Source: Otis tarda
Taxonomy: Eukaryota > Chordata > Aves > Otidiformes > Otididae
Direction of reading: 5' to 3'
NCBI GenBank assembly: GCA_026413225.1
Contig: CM048554.1
Location: 46,285,963-46,349,962 of the forward strand
DNA length: 64,000 nucleotides
Shown: positions 14,819-26,745 of the stretch, one piece after another
Numbering within the stretch: the stretch's first letter is position 1
How the letters are laid out: each line of letters starts with the position of its first letter
Notes under the pieces: model-generated
Told to the model about the DNA's origin: nothing
Seen by the model: the letters and a program-made list of their open reading frames with translations, nothing else
Database searches by the model: none
Made by a program: the position numbers and the translations under genes

Positions 14819-16788
14819 CTACAAAACAAAGATAAATCAAGTCAGAATGTATCTTTCCTCAGCTGAGTAATACAAATTAAGCACCCTCTGCTTTCAATTT
14901 TCTCTTATATTATTAGTTCTCACATGATCAGTCAGGCTGAAATCAACAGAATTACTCAAGTAAGTCAAAACTTTCTGACACGGGCCAATATCAATTTCAA
15001 ATCAGATAACAGAATTGGTAATTATTTAGTCCTCAGAATTTATGTATTATTCAGCTGTTTAGAGATGTAATGCCAGTATCATATTAACATAAGAATCCTT
15101 AAGAAATATTAGAACCTTGTGAACATTTATTTGCAACCCATCTTCAGACAGAAATATGTATTTCAAAGTACGCTGGCATTTTTTTCAGAATCATATTTTA
15201 AATAACACAGTTTATTTGAAAATTCACTGTAGCTCGTAAGCTATTCAGTTCATAGTTGTTTTCATGACTCATTACAGGGATCATGCTCTTTAGCTGGAAA
15301 ACGTAAAGAATCCACTAATATTTGAAGAACTGTACCTTCTTTCCTGTTATGAAAAGTACAAAATTAGTTAATTACCTCGAGTTACTTATTTAAAAATGAA
15401 GATGTGACACTGTAAAGTACCATGTTTTAATTAAGTTTCTCATTAAAAAAAAAAAAGTATCTTATCTCCTGTAAAATGATAACTAAAGCATTTCATTGCA
15501 TGTTTGCATAATATGTCCATATTTGCTCAATGCCTTTAACACATGAAAGCACATAATTCACAATTAAGGTATCACAGAATCATAGAATACTTTGGGTTGG
15601 AAGGGACATTTAAAGGCCATCTAGTTCAACTCCCCTGTAGGGAGCAGGGACATAGATCTGGACTATATCCTTTAAACTCTTTAATTTAAAAAAAAAAAAA
15701 AAAAAAAATCAATACCTGGCTCTGCTTTACCATGCATGAGCAAGATAAAATTACAGCAATGCAGCTTAAAATAAACATTACATTGAGAACATGATTGGAA
15801 TAATTTCAATTACTGTAAAGAAAAAAATATTCTTCTCCAATAAAAGTCAAAAATTATTTGCCATGTCCAAGTTCAGTGGATGTTGTGTTGGACAGAACTA
15901 ACAGGTAATGCGGTTGATGTCTGCTATGGAGCAGTGTTATGTTCCATTAATAAGAACATCATCATTTGCAGGTCATCAATTTTTTTAATTTACTTTCTAA
16001 CCATAGGAAAAAAAAATCTTTATCATTTTTACATCATGATAGGCATTCTGATCATTAACTTTTGACATAATGTATCAGTAAGTTTTAATACTGCTTGATG
16101 GAATAGTACAAATATGCCACACTAAAAAAAAAATAAAATAAATAAATCCCACACTGTTGTAGGTAGTACAAGAAGAAAGCAAAATAATCATACCTTCCCC
16201 AGAATGACATTCTGAAAAGCCCTCACTAAAAATACTCAGGATAAAGACAGAGAATACAGTCTCCACTTCTGTTCAAAAGCCCGTCCTTCGCTCACAGCTG
16301 CCAATAAGCAGAGCAATAAACAACCACAGAAGCCACACATTCTGTTACTTGATCATTGCAAAGTCTCACTGATAACTACTAGCTCTTTACATATATATCT
16401 AAAAGCAGACACATTACATGATTGCTATAATTCCAGAAGGATTCACAGTGTCATCACCATATAGAGAACTAAATTCATGCATTTCCTCAAGGATTCATAG
16501 GATTGGTTTGGAAATTTTTACAGCACAGTACTCTCGTTCACCACGAATGATCAACTGGGTGTTTCCTTAGATAACAGGGCAGAATTACAGGGTGTCACAC
16601 AGCAAGATATCAGTAACTGAAACATACACAAAATACATAGCAAATCTCAAGAGAAGTAAAAAAAAAAAAAAAAAACCCACACCACCAGAAAATTCGACCA
16701 CGACAGAACTCTTACAGGATGGAAATCATCCTCAGTTTTTGATAAGTGCACTGACTGTTGTCAAAGGTTAAGCAAAAATCTTAGATAC
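14819..16788 (-). other. MTA3: MTA3 intron 2
   Basis: This intron of 1970 bp starts GTATCT on the minus strand and ends in AG before exon 3. It contains a short CR1 tail and an A21 run (15688-15708), with no other coding signal. Short reading frames at 15880-16065 (plus) and 16075-16266 (minus) show no recognisable product. Confidence 0.85.
15570..15668 (-). mobile_element. CR1 3'-end fragment
   Basis: Two CAYAGAAT octamers (CACAGAAT, CATAGAAT at 15573-15588) are followed by TTTGGGTTGGAAGGGACATT and CATCTAGTTCAACTCCCCTG. This is the reverse complement of the CR1 3' terminus with its tandem octamer tail, so the element points to the minus strand. About 100 bp remain. The A21 run at 15688-15708 lies just beyond it and is not part of the CR1 tail. 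Confidence 0.88.
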
Positions 16789-16856
16789 CTTGTTAAGTTC
16801 TTCTATTCTCCTAATGAGATATGGATTGCTGGAAGAATTTTCAAAATAAACATAAT
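16789..16856 (-). CDS. MTA3: MTA3 coding exon 2
   Basis: This 68-nt exon reads, with the last base of exon 1, [20 protein letters not shown] then LNK. It is the start of the BAH domain and is nearly invariant across MTA1, MTA2 and MTA3. On the minus strand the acceptor is TTGCAG directly before ATTATG, and the donor is AAG followed by GTATCT. The split aspartate codon (G from exon 1, AT here) restores the family sequence exactly, which fixes both boundaries. Confidence 0.96.
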
Positions 16857-18996
16857 CTGCAATGAAAAAAGGAAAGCTATTGAAATATTAAAATATAATA
16901 CATAAAAGCGTATCATTACTAGTGAAAAATTTTTCTTCTAAACCTAGAAGCTGCTAAAAAGATGAGATTTCTTAGTAAAGACAGTGAAGTACCACACTGA
17001 GATTTAACAGAATTTGTTACTAAATTCTGGTTATAACTGCACTACATGTGCTTTAACAATCATGCTGAAATAAATGCCTTGTGTTGGAGCTTACATTCTA
17101 ATTCAGTAATCCACACACTTCACAAATCTTGATATAAAAGCAGCAGTTTCTCACAATCGATTAGGGAAGATTTAAGAATCGAGTACATTAGTGAGTTTCT
17201 ATATTATGGAGATAAATATTTCTGTAAGATATGCTACCTCACATATATTACCAGGTGCTGCAGCAGCACAGTTGTCTCAGTAACGTACATTTTATGATAC
17301 TTGCTTTTGTTGTCATCTCTGTTCAGCAACACGCAAACTGTGCGAAGGAGTAAGGTAAGTGAGGTTCTTCCAGGACAAAATCTCTTACAGCATCGCTAAT
17401 ACAAAAATATTTTCATAGAGTCTATGGAAGTTTACTCATATCCTGAAAGCTACTCCCATGTAACATACAAAGAACTGACATGCAGCGCGTTTCCTTCAAT
17501 AGTTTTCTCAAAACTTGTTTTTGTCAAATGATAACAACACTTTACACTTGATATTTGACTTCTGCACCTTGCAAACTTTATTTTAAAAAATTGGGTGGGG
17601 GACCATAATGATGTACAAAAATCTTCCGCAATGCTTTGACACGAGAGTGACAGAGCCTCAAGTAGCTCATTTAGCTCCCAAGAAATAACATGATCTCTGG
17701 ATATTGCTCAGAATTGCTTATTAAAACTACAGAGAAAATGAGAACTGATGACCTAAGAAGCAAACCCTACCTACATTTCAATGGTGCTGCTCAGAGGAGG
17801 ATTACTTCCATGAGTAAAAGCTGACGGGATTACAGCCCTAATGAAGCAGCATGCACATGGACAATTTGTGGATGTATCAGCATATCTCAAAAGACAAGCA
17901 GAGAGGAAGTCAAACTAACTACTACTACTTCTCCTCATTTCCTTGCTTCTTCCCTCTCACCTCAAGCTGTTGAGAGGGCAGAAGACAAGCCATTTTTGAG
18001 CACCAAGTATTGAAAAACCTAACTTGAGCGGTGCACCTAAGCATTAGGCACACAGCCATCTCACTCGGTAAGGCAGTGTCTATTTCGGCAGGCTGAGGGG
18101 CTGGAAGAGAAACGCTTGCTGCGTTTTTTTGCTGCTTAAGTGCTCCCGATTTGCTCAGTGCCAAGCAGGCACTTATCAGCGCACTCCTCTGGGGTCACGT
18201 CGGTGAGCAGGAAAGCTGACAGAAATCCCCCGGTTACCCTGCCGGATTTATCATTTATCCCCAGGAGATGACGAGAGACATGGAGGAAACTTCACCGTTA
18301 CAGGGAGGGAACGGGGACAGAGGAACGGCACCGGCACGGAGGGAGGCGCCGCCGGGCGCCCCTCACGGGTACCGGCTGCCCGCCGCACGCCGCCCGGGCC
18401 CGCCAGGCCGCAGCGGCGGCTGGGCTGTGCCGTACCGTGCCATGCCGAGGCAGGCCCCCGGGCCGGGGGCGCAGGGCCCCGGCAGGCCGCCCCTCGCTCG
18501 CCTCGCTGGCTCGGCGGGTGGCGGGGCAAGGAATGGCCGGGTGGTCCCTTCGCCGCTCGCCGGGGAAGGAGGCGAAGCGAGGCGCGAAGGGAGGCCGTGC
18601 CCGGCCCGCACCGCGATGAGGGGGCAGGAAAGCGGCGGCAGCGCTCCCTCCTTCCCCGCGGAGGGCGGCGCTGCCCTTCTCCTCCTCGGCGGCGGGGGCC
18701 GGCCTCCCACCCGGCGCACAGGGCTGGCGGGGGAGGAACCTGCGTCCTCCCCCTCCGCCCCGCGAAGGGCCCGGCGGACCCTTTGCCGGCTGCTGCCTCC
18801 CGCCGTCCGCCCGGGCCTGGCCGCCCCGCTCGGGGCCATGGCGGTGGCCGCGGCAGGCGAAGGGGGCCGGTGCGCCTCTCTCCACCCCGGCGCGGTGCAC
18901 GCAGCCCGTGGCTCGGCGGGGGCCCCCCTCGGCCAGGCCCCGTCCCCGCTGCCGGGCCCCTCAGCGCCGGGCGATCGCTGCCCCGTCCCCACATAC
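16857..18996 (-). other. MTA3: MTA3 intron 1
   Basis: This intron of 2140 bp starts GTATGT on the minus strand. Its 5' part lies inside the CpG island (to about 18250) and the remainder is AT-rich. The minus-strand open frame at 17925-18164 has no recognisable product and is probably chance. Confidence 0.85.
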
Positions 18997-19850
18997 CTCC
19001 CACTCGGTACATGTTGGCCGCCATGTCTGCGCTCTGCGCCCTCCTCCTCCCGCCGCCTCTGCCGGGCCGGGCTGGGGCAAGGAGGGAGCGGCTCCGGCGG
19101 CCCCCCCGCCCCGCGCTCGCCCCCACCCTGCGCCACCCCTCCCCGCCCGGGCACAGGGCACAGCGCCGCGCCTCACGGGGCCGCCGCCGCCGCCTCGGCC
19201 GTTTCCGGAGCCGCCCGGCGGGGAAAGGGTTAAACAACCGCCCCCACCGCTTCCCCCCGCGCACCGGCCTCGGGGCGGGTCGGAGGCAGGGGCCCAGCGG
19301 TGCCGGGCGGTGGCCCGGCCGCAGGTGGGGCGGCCCGAGCCGGCCGTTGGCGGGGGAGGGGCGGTTGCGCTGCCCCCCTCGGCCCGGCGGGCGCAGAGCG
19401 TGATGCGTTCTCTCAGAGCGAGGGCTGCTTGCCGTCCTCGTCCCACCCCAAGCCCGCCGCGTTTTGCGGGCTCCCGCCGCTTTGTCCCAAAACTCGGGAG
19501 GCCCGCGCTGCCTGGAAGAAGCGGGCGACTGTTTCGGCCACCTCCTCTCCGGCCCCCTCAGGGGTTTTGGTGGTGGCTGTCTCTCCCCCGGCGGCCCAGG
19601 GATCCCCCTCGCCCCAGGAAACTCCCCGTAAGAGCCCCCAAAAAGTTTCTCCCGCCTGTGCCCGCAACACCTGTGGGTGACCGGTTCGCCGGGTCCTTTG
19701 TTCGCGGGATGCAGCCGGGGAGGGAGAGGGGGCGGCTTCGGCCCCGCCAGCCCGGCTGCGGCCGCGGGGGCAGGGGGACCCTGGCAGCTGCCTGGAGAAG
19801 CCACCCTGCTCGCAACAGGCAGGGGAAAGCACCCACGACTGAGTAAAGAT
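18250..19850. promoter_or_regulatory. MTA3: CpG island, MTA3 promoter and first exon region
   Basis: A block of about 1.6 kb is very rich in G, C and CpG and stands abruptly against AT-rich flanks. It contains the MTA3 start codon (19022-19024, complement) and GC-box-like GGGGCGGG near 19274. The long open frames on both strands here, up to 517 codons, are explained by the scarcity of stop codons in such DNA. The transcription start is not visible, but should lie between about 19025 and 19850 on the minus strand. No TATA box was seen. Confidence 0.85.
18997..19024 (-). CDS. MTA3: MTA3 first coding exon (start codon)
   Basis: The coding part is only 28 nt, MAANMYRVG plus one base. The ATG is at the complement of 19022-19024, in the context GCAGACATGG, and has G at +4. 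The donor is GAG followed by GTATGT. All three vertebrate MTA proteins begin with the same nine residues, so the start is secure. The 5' UTR lies in the CpG island to the right. Ordinary ORF prediction misses this exon because its frame runs on into intron 1. Confidence 0.95.
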
Positions 19851-22800
19851 CGATCTAGCAGCTTGTCTTCGAGCCGGAAAGCTTTGAAAGAGATGCTTAC
19901 AAATCATCCGAGGAGAGGGACGCTTCAAAAACATCAATATTGATGTAGCACGAATCCTTTTCCCCGTGTTTATACAAATTTCACGCCATCACAAACAATC
20001 CATACGCTTTACAAACAAATTGATCTTGCTGTGGAACGCTTCCTTGGGAGGGAAATGCTTTTTATCATGTTCTTGCAAGGAAGCTGATGATCTATTATTT
20101 GTTTCATGTCCTGGATTTTTGTGCATGTGGCTTGAGCGTTACCAAGCGAACTTTTCACTTCATCCTGAGCTGCAGGGAAACGCGTTGATCAGGAGGAGGA
20201 TGAGCTTCCCCAGTGTTTCAAATGATCCTACACTCTCCTCCCTTTCCCTCTTTAAGGGAATTTCACACTATTAGGTTAAGATTCCTTCCACTTTCAGGGC
20301 ACTTTTAATTTCCTGCGTGACTGCTTTGTGTCAAACAGGCAACTGAGTACCAAATTCCTGAAATACAGGAAGTAGGCATATGATACAGCCATTCAGTCTT
20401 CTTTAATAAATAGCAACACATTCATGCATTGAAAGGAAAAATCAGAAATCTTCCTCTATTTTGTCTCCCGACAAGAACATCTTGAAAGTCTGCAGAAACT
20501 CCTTGGGCAGTAGCAGCTCTATGCAGCCACTTATTTCTGGAGGCACAACAACACTGCCTTAGCAGAGACCTAAATACAAACAGCTAGAAGTTAAATGGGG
20601 CGTTGTTGTTACTCTTGTGGTTTACTGCTTGGTAAATTAAACAGGTTAAACTTTCAAGGCAAGAGAACAGTTAATTCAAATAGTTGGTTTGTCGCAGTCA
20701 TTATCAATTAAACGAAATGCCTCCAAGCTCTTTTCCTCAGCTTAAGTCTGCACTGCGACATTAGAGGAATTTCCCACACTTTGAAGCTTACAGTGTACCC
20801 TCATCCAGCAAAGAGCAGATTTTGATAGAAACACTCTTTTTTTCTGCCATCATCTGAAGGCATGGCCTATGGAAAAGGAAGGCAGCTCCTGAAGACACAG
20901 AGTTCACCTCTCAAAAACATGAGAGCGCAGCCCAGGAAAGCCCGTGGTCCCAGCCTGCCCTTTTGGGTTGACAGCCTGAAAATAGTAAGAAAAAAACCCT
21001 TTATCTACAGTTGCCCAACTAAGGCATGCATCACAGGCCAGATAAATAAAGAATGACGCTTATATACCTTAGTACTGAGTCACTGGGCCTTATTATTCAC
21101 AGTAACACAGTTCACACAGCCACAGACAGCACAACCTGATACCCTGTAGTGTCAGGCTGCTGTATTTGCATAGTTTAAAGTCAGCGCTGCAAGCTGAGGG
21201 AGGTAGTGGGCACAGCAACTGTGGCTGGGTACCAAGTTGCAGGACTGGCAGTACATTTTACTTTGGTGTAATGTATACAAAGGCCTGGATACAGTTTATT
21301 TTCTGTGTTATCTCAGTGCACGGAATGGGAATAATTAAAGTTATGTAAACATTTTCATTTTTCTAGATTAAATACAATGGAAAACTCTTGTTTCAACCAC
21401 AACATTCTTGAGAAAAAAAAATCAGGTAACAGCTTTGTCTTAACGTGGTAAATAAACTGTATTCAGCTACAGAGATTACTTGTGTTGTTCAAAATAAAGC
21501 ACATTTCTGTGGCAACTTAAAGTTGCAAAATAGATTACTCCTGCTAGAGACACAGATTACCCGAGAACTTAATTTCACTACTTTTTTTTGTTGTGCCATC
21601 TCAAGCAGCCCATCATTCCTCATATTCCTCAAAAAAAATAGCCAAGAAGAAAAGAAGGGAGTGTAAAGGATCACTTTAAAACATAGACCAGTTCCCTGGT
21701 CCAGGCTCACCAACTGCCCCCAGAGCTAGAGCAGCACTACTGAAGGAGGTGGAGATGAGGTGCTGAGAGCAGGGCTGCCTGAGGACCTTTCGTGGTATTA
21801 CCAGTACAGTGTCTATTGACTTGCCCAGGCCACACCCTCTTTATTGGCTTTTTCACTTAGGCATCATCAGATGCATCTAAATCATGTATATTAAATACCC
21901 ATTAAGCTGACTGGAGCTATACAATTTTCTTACTGTATTTTAAAAGATGCAATGATTAAATTTTTTTTTATTAGGGATAATACAAAAAGTTTCACTTCAT
22001 AGGCAATTTAAGGCTTCTTATGTGTGGAATTCATTGGACAAAGGGAATGGGAACCTGCTATCACAGAATTTTATTCCTGAGTTTTCATTTTTAATTCCCT
22101 ATAGCTTTTCAGAGAGCAAAGATTGTGTTCAGCCAGTGGCAGAACTCTGGCTGTTCACATTAGTTCAGAGGTTTCAGGACAAATTCTCAAGGATTCTTGC
22201 ATCAAACACAAGGACTCCTCACCACTGATGCTCTTTTCCCACTATTGCAGAGCCAAGACGAAAGTTTCAAAAAGCTTTGACAACTTTATAACCTCAGAAA
22301 GTAGCAGAATAAGGGAACTTCCCTTGCAGCTGTCATGCAACGTTCTGTTTTGTGTCCAGAGAACTTAATTTCAAAGGTTCCAGCCCAACATCTTTCCTAG
22401 ATAATAAAAGCCTGAATCTAACAACAACAAAAACAACAAAAAAAGGACTCCACAAACTTGCCCACAAAAGACACCAGTACTAAAGACAAATCTTCTTCCT
22501 AAATTACTTGCTCAAGGATTAAGTAAAACATATTGATAGAGATGTGTTTAAGAATGGAATCCTTCAGGATCTTACAGGTAGAAACATCTTACCGAAATCA
22601 ACAAAAGCATTGGAAAAGGGAGTTGCTTGAACCTTAATAAAAGGTGCTCAGCTTCTCGCAGAGCTTTCATAGAGACTCACCCTCATGCTGATGCAACAGA
22701 AAGGAAAACGCATTTAGACCTTCCCATCCTTGAGCTGTACTTACAGGACCTGCCTCACTCAAAGCGTCTGAGCCTAGAGTTTCTTTTTGGCATGGGTAAT

Positions 22801-25756
22801 CTGGAAGCACAGTAAACATTCAGCAGTTCAAGTTTATGAGTTCACACCAAGGGAACGTGGCTCCCTTGCTAGTAAACATTTGCTACAACGAATAAACGGG
22901 CTGCACGCACATAACCCATGCAAAGAGTTTAAAAAAATACAAAGGACTTTACAAATGATCATTTCTTAGCAGCCTAAACTCATTCTTACGCTGAGAGAAA
23001 TTCACCACCACAGAGGACTTCGTTAGTTCACGGACTTGTCCTGTGGCTCAAAAGTAATACGCAGTCTGTACAGTCACTTTCATCTGGTGAGAACAAACAT
23101 GCCAGCTAATACAGGTGCACGTCGATCAGACTGGCTTACAGGCAGCTAAAAGTACATGCAATTTTTATTTTTTTTAATCTAATGCAAAGAGACACCACAG
23201 CTTGCAAAACCTCATTAGTGAATTTGTAGTGGAAACAGAATTAATATTTCTGTCACTTAATTAGTCACCAAAGAAAAACATTTTTCCATGTCAATACTCA
23301 TGATATTTATAAAAACCTTAGATAACTTCCATTTTGTAACAGACATATTTTTTTAAAATTTAATGTACAGGAGTATGAAATTCAATGTTTATTATCATAA
23401 GCCATAGAAGATTTTTAGCTTCCTCTACTGAAGCAGAAGCTAGGTGCAATCTGTAATAGATGGTTCCACATGAACTTCTTTATAAATCAGGAAAAAAAAA
23501 TTCAACCCTCTCACGAGAGAAAAATCATCTTCTCTTGGCATCAGAAATGATGTTGGCTTTTTTATTGACTCTGTGAGTCAGATCTCTCAAGAGACTCTTA
23601 GCTAAATATATCACTATTTTCATTAAATATTATTTAAACAATAGCTTAAAGTTAATTGCTGAATTATCACTAGTCAATTCAAATCTTAAACTTGTAAGAA
23701 TACCACTAAATCAATATGCAGAGAAAAATTGTGTTCATGGATGGCAACAAGTTATTATTTGAGTGGGCAGTGAAAAAGAGATATTTGGTAATGGTTTTTC
23801 AATAAGTATCATACTATTATATAGATAGATGCTGTAATCTACCATATGACACTATTTTGACACCATACATAATTTCATTTCCCATAAATCACACAATTGA
23901 ATTAAGGACCTTTTTTTTTTGCGCAATATAAGTCAGAACTGGACCTGTATGTACCTGTCTTCTTGTTCTGACTGAATTTGCTTTAATGAAAACCATTCTG
24001 TTGCAATGGAAATAATAGTATAAGTTTGATGGAGAGAGAGATGGAAGGATGGTAAAGCAGGGTTTGTCATTAATCTACTACTAAAGACTAGATATGCAAG
24101 AAATGTATTTCTTCTACTCCACAGGCATAACTCTTACAGTTTTTTTATAATAATCTCAGTAACAGAGTAAGGATCATATCTTCTAATCAAATGTAAAAAA
24201 AAAAAAAAGAAAGAAAATTTGCCCACCTAGAGCTTTTGTTATAGCTACCAATTTATTTTGCAGTTCACAACCTAACAGAGAAAAAGCCTAGAGCGCTAGG
24301 ATTTGGTTTTCTACCCTATTCTGCTTGCCAGTTTTAGAGAAGACTTAGGTTCACATCTTGTTTCTGTTCACGTCAATGTGAGTTTTGTGGCTGACTCCAG
24401 TAGGGCTAAGGTGAGACCATTATATACCTTTGTTATCTTTGACGTCAGCAGGGTTGCAAATCAGAGCAGTTGGCAGCACACTGGAGTGTTGCGTACATCT
24501 GCAGTGCTCCTAAATGAAGCCATTTTGGGCTTGAACACGGTAATACTAGAGAGGCATTAAACACACCACGCTAGATTTACTCTTTATCTCTCCCTTTCTC
24601 TCAACTGATCTATGTTTCGTGCTAAACACCTGCTAAAAAGCTGTCAAAGGTGCTTAATGACACATATTTAAGTAGAGTACAGTACATTCATCTGAGCAGA
24701 ATTAATTTAAGTCAAGGACTCAGCATCTGTTCAGTTCAGCTTTTCTGGGGATTGAATGAGTACAGGCAAGCAATACCGACGCGCAACTTATTGATCAAAT
24801 GTACCCTCAGGCCCTCAATGCCTCTCCATGCCTCTAAACACTGCCTTGTGTTTCCATTACAGAAACGTTTGACCTGAAATTCTCAAGTACTGGTTTTACC
24901 TCTAGCTTTGAAAATCCAAACAATTTCTTGATGCGGGTTGCAAGTCTCCACATCAGTGCAATGAGATGATTGCTCGTTATTCTGTGGGTAGGAGGAACTT
25001 CACTTCTGAAACAGCTGGGTGAATTTCAGGGACATGTTTATCAGTGGTATAATACATGCATCTTCCTCTTAAATCAGGTGAATCATGCCTGCTTAAGCAC
25101 AGTGAGTTTAACTCTGCATTCAAGTGACCTTTATTTCTAACACCAGTTGGTATCACAGAGGAGGTCGGTTTGCCTATCTGATTAACAGGACTTGCTTCCA
25201 AAAATTGGTCTGGGTACCGGCGAGGAAGAACAGCAGCACTCCGAAGAACGGTAGTAATACTGTTATTTTGGAAAGTATTGGTGGTCACTTTTAAGCGAGT
25301 CTTTTACCTGGAGATAATCACGTACCTGGCTGCCCACAGTGAAGTGCATGGAGTATCTATTTTCTCAGGATGACTGGGAAGAACAAGCAATGTACCGCTA
25401 GGTAAATCAGATTACTAGAAGTAGTTGGAGTTATCACCCCAGGCAATAGGTAAGAAATATTGTAAGAACGAGAGGCTCTGAGAGGCTTCCTAGTTACAAA
25501 GCTAGCATGGGGTTTTTGTTGTTGTTTTTGTTTTAAATCAGCTATGTGTTATGCCTGGCAAGAAGAAATAAACAGTTTGAAAACTCTGTTCCCCATAGCA
25601 CACAATGGACTGGCAGAGAAAACCTGTGCACTCAGAGTAGCCTGAGTATTCCCCCTGTATGCAAGATTTTATATGTTTCCTAAACAGGACTACGGCAAGG
25701 AGCCTAACTTGGGATGTTATACGAACTCATACGTCCTGCAAGGTGTCTAATAGTGC

Positions 25757-25814
25757 CTGTTTGTGCCAAAAAGGCACAAGAATAGGCAAATCTGTGCCAA
25801 ATAGGCACAAACAG
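25757..25814. repeat. Tandem pair of GTGCC-N5-GGCAC palindromes
   Basis: Two palindromic cores lie 31 bp apart: TTGTGCC-N5-GGCACAA at 25761-25779 and TGTGCC-N5-GGCACA at 25793-25809. The outer ends also form an 11-bp perfect inverted repeat (CTGTTTGTGCC at 25757-25767, GGCACAAACAG at 25804-25814). The arrangement suggests a local duplication of a dyad site. Both spacers are five bases long and made only of A and T. Confidence 0.8.
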
Positions 25815-26720
25815 AATAACTGAACAAGATACACGCCTCTGAAACATCCATATTCAGTAAGAATCTCCCTGCTACTGCAGTTAAGTCTTTGTTCTTTGCA
25901 GGGAAGGCAGATGCCAATTCTGCTGTCTGATAAGGTCTGTCACGTCCATGCTCAGTCTGTCAAGTTTTACTTTTCTCCCTGGCAGATTGAAGATTTTTGG
26001 CTCTACAGTCTTCAGGCACATTTATCAGATGATCCCCTCACTATTCTTTAGCCTCTGCAACTAGACCCGTTTGCAGCTTGGGTCTTGGTTGTAGCTAGGG
26101 ATGGAAACCTATAAAATCTGGATACCCAAGATTAACACTCTGCAAGTATCTGAGTTTTAATATGCAACAATATTGTCTAGAATACCAAGGAATATTTTAT
26201 GTGCTTACAAACAAGTTGTTCTTATCATTTATATTTCAATATAAAAAAAAAAAAAAAGCAGGGTGCATCAGCCCTCTTCTCCTTATGAAGGCTCCACTGG
26301 GAGGCAAGAATGCAGCAGATAGCTGAGGCTAACAAGCACACAGAGCCAAAATGTTTCCATTCCCCTGTCTTTCTCAATGCCGTCCATCCACCTTCTCTGA
26401 ACTAGGGAATTGGCAATGAGAAGAACTGCTAGGGAGAAAGACAAATTCTTGCTCTTCAGGAAGAATATGACCAAAGAAGTGTCTTTTACAATATACTCTT
26501 TGAAATAACCTAGATTCCTTCATCCAGGTGCACTGCCATACAACTCAGAAAATATTTCATGGTCCACAGAAAGATGGAATGAGCCTTGGGCTTACACACA
26601 TACATGTTGTTTCCCTGTTCTTCTAAACACAAGAATAAGCTATACTGGAATAACCCCCTTTCATACTGTTCCCTTTAGGGACCTGTAAAAGTTTTTAAAC
26701 TAACCCACAGCAACAGCGAT

Positions 26721-26745
26721 GGGGGGTGGGGGGAGGGGGGGGGGG
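26721..26745 (+). repeat. G-run with G-quadruplex potential
   Basis: G6-T-G6-A-G11 on the plus strand, interrupted by only two non-G bases, easily provides four G3 tracts with short loops. It lies in intergenic sequence. Exact run lengths may be unreliable. Confidence 0.85.

Larger units (their letters stand above)
1..19024 (-). other. MTA3: MTA3 gene, 5' portion (partial; continues beyond the left edge)
   Basis: This is the minus-strand metastasis-associated protein family gene, a subunit of the nuclear NuRD histone-deacetylase and chromatin-remodelling complex. Three coding exons are visible (28, 68 and 94 nt). Together they give 63 complete codons plus one base, starting [18 protein letters not shown], and cover the N-terminal part of the BAH domain. 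All three MTA paralogues share this start. Assignment to MTA3 rests on the exon 3 stretch [13 protein letters not shown], which fits MTA3 better than MTA1 (ISSTLIALADKHA) or MTA2 (ISSSLNSLADSNA), and on the KCNG3 neighbour. Exon phases agree: exon 1 ends in phase 1, exon 2 in phase 0, exon 3 in phase 1. The ELM2, SANT and GATA-type zinc finger exons are not in the window. These comparisons are from memory of the family, not from an alignment. Confidence 0.9.

Noticed and set aside
18251..19804. 517-codon minus-strand open frame, and several 160-320-codon frames on both strands
   Set aside because: They lie in a CpG island where stop codons are scarce. The predicted proteins are Pro/Arg/Gly/Ala-rich without domains, and the MTA3 first exon with its donor sits inside the long one.
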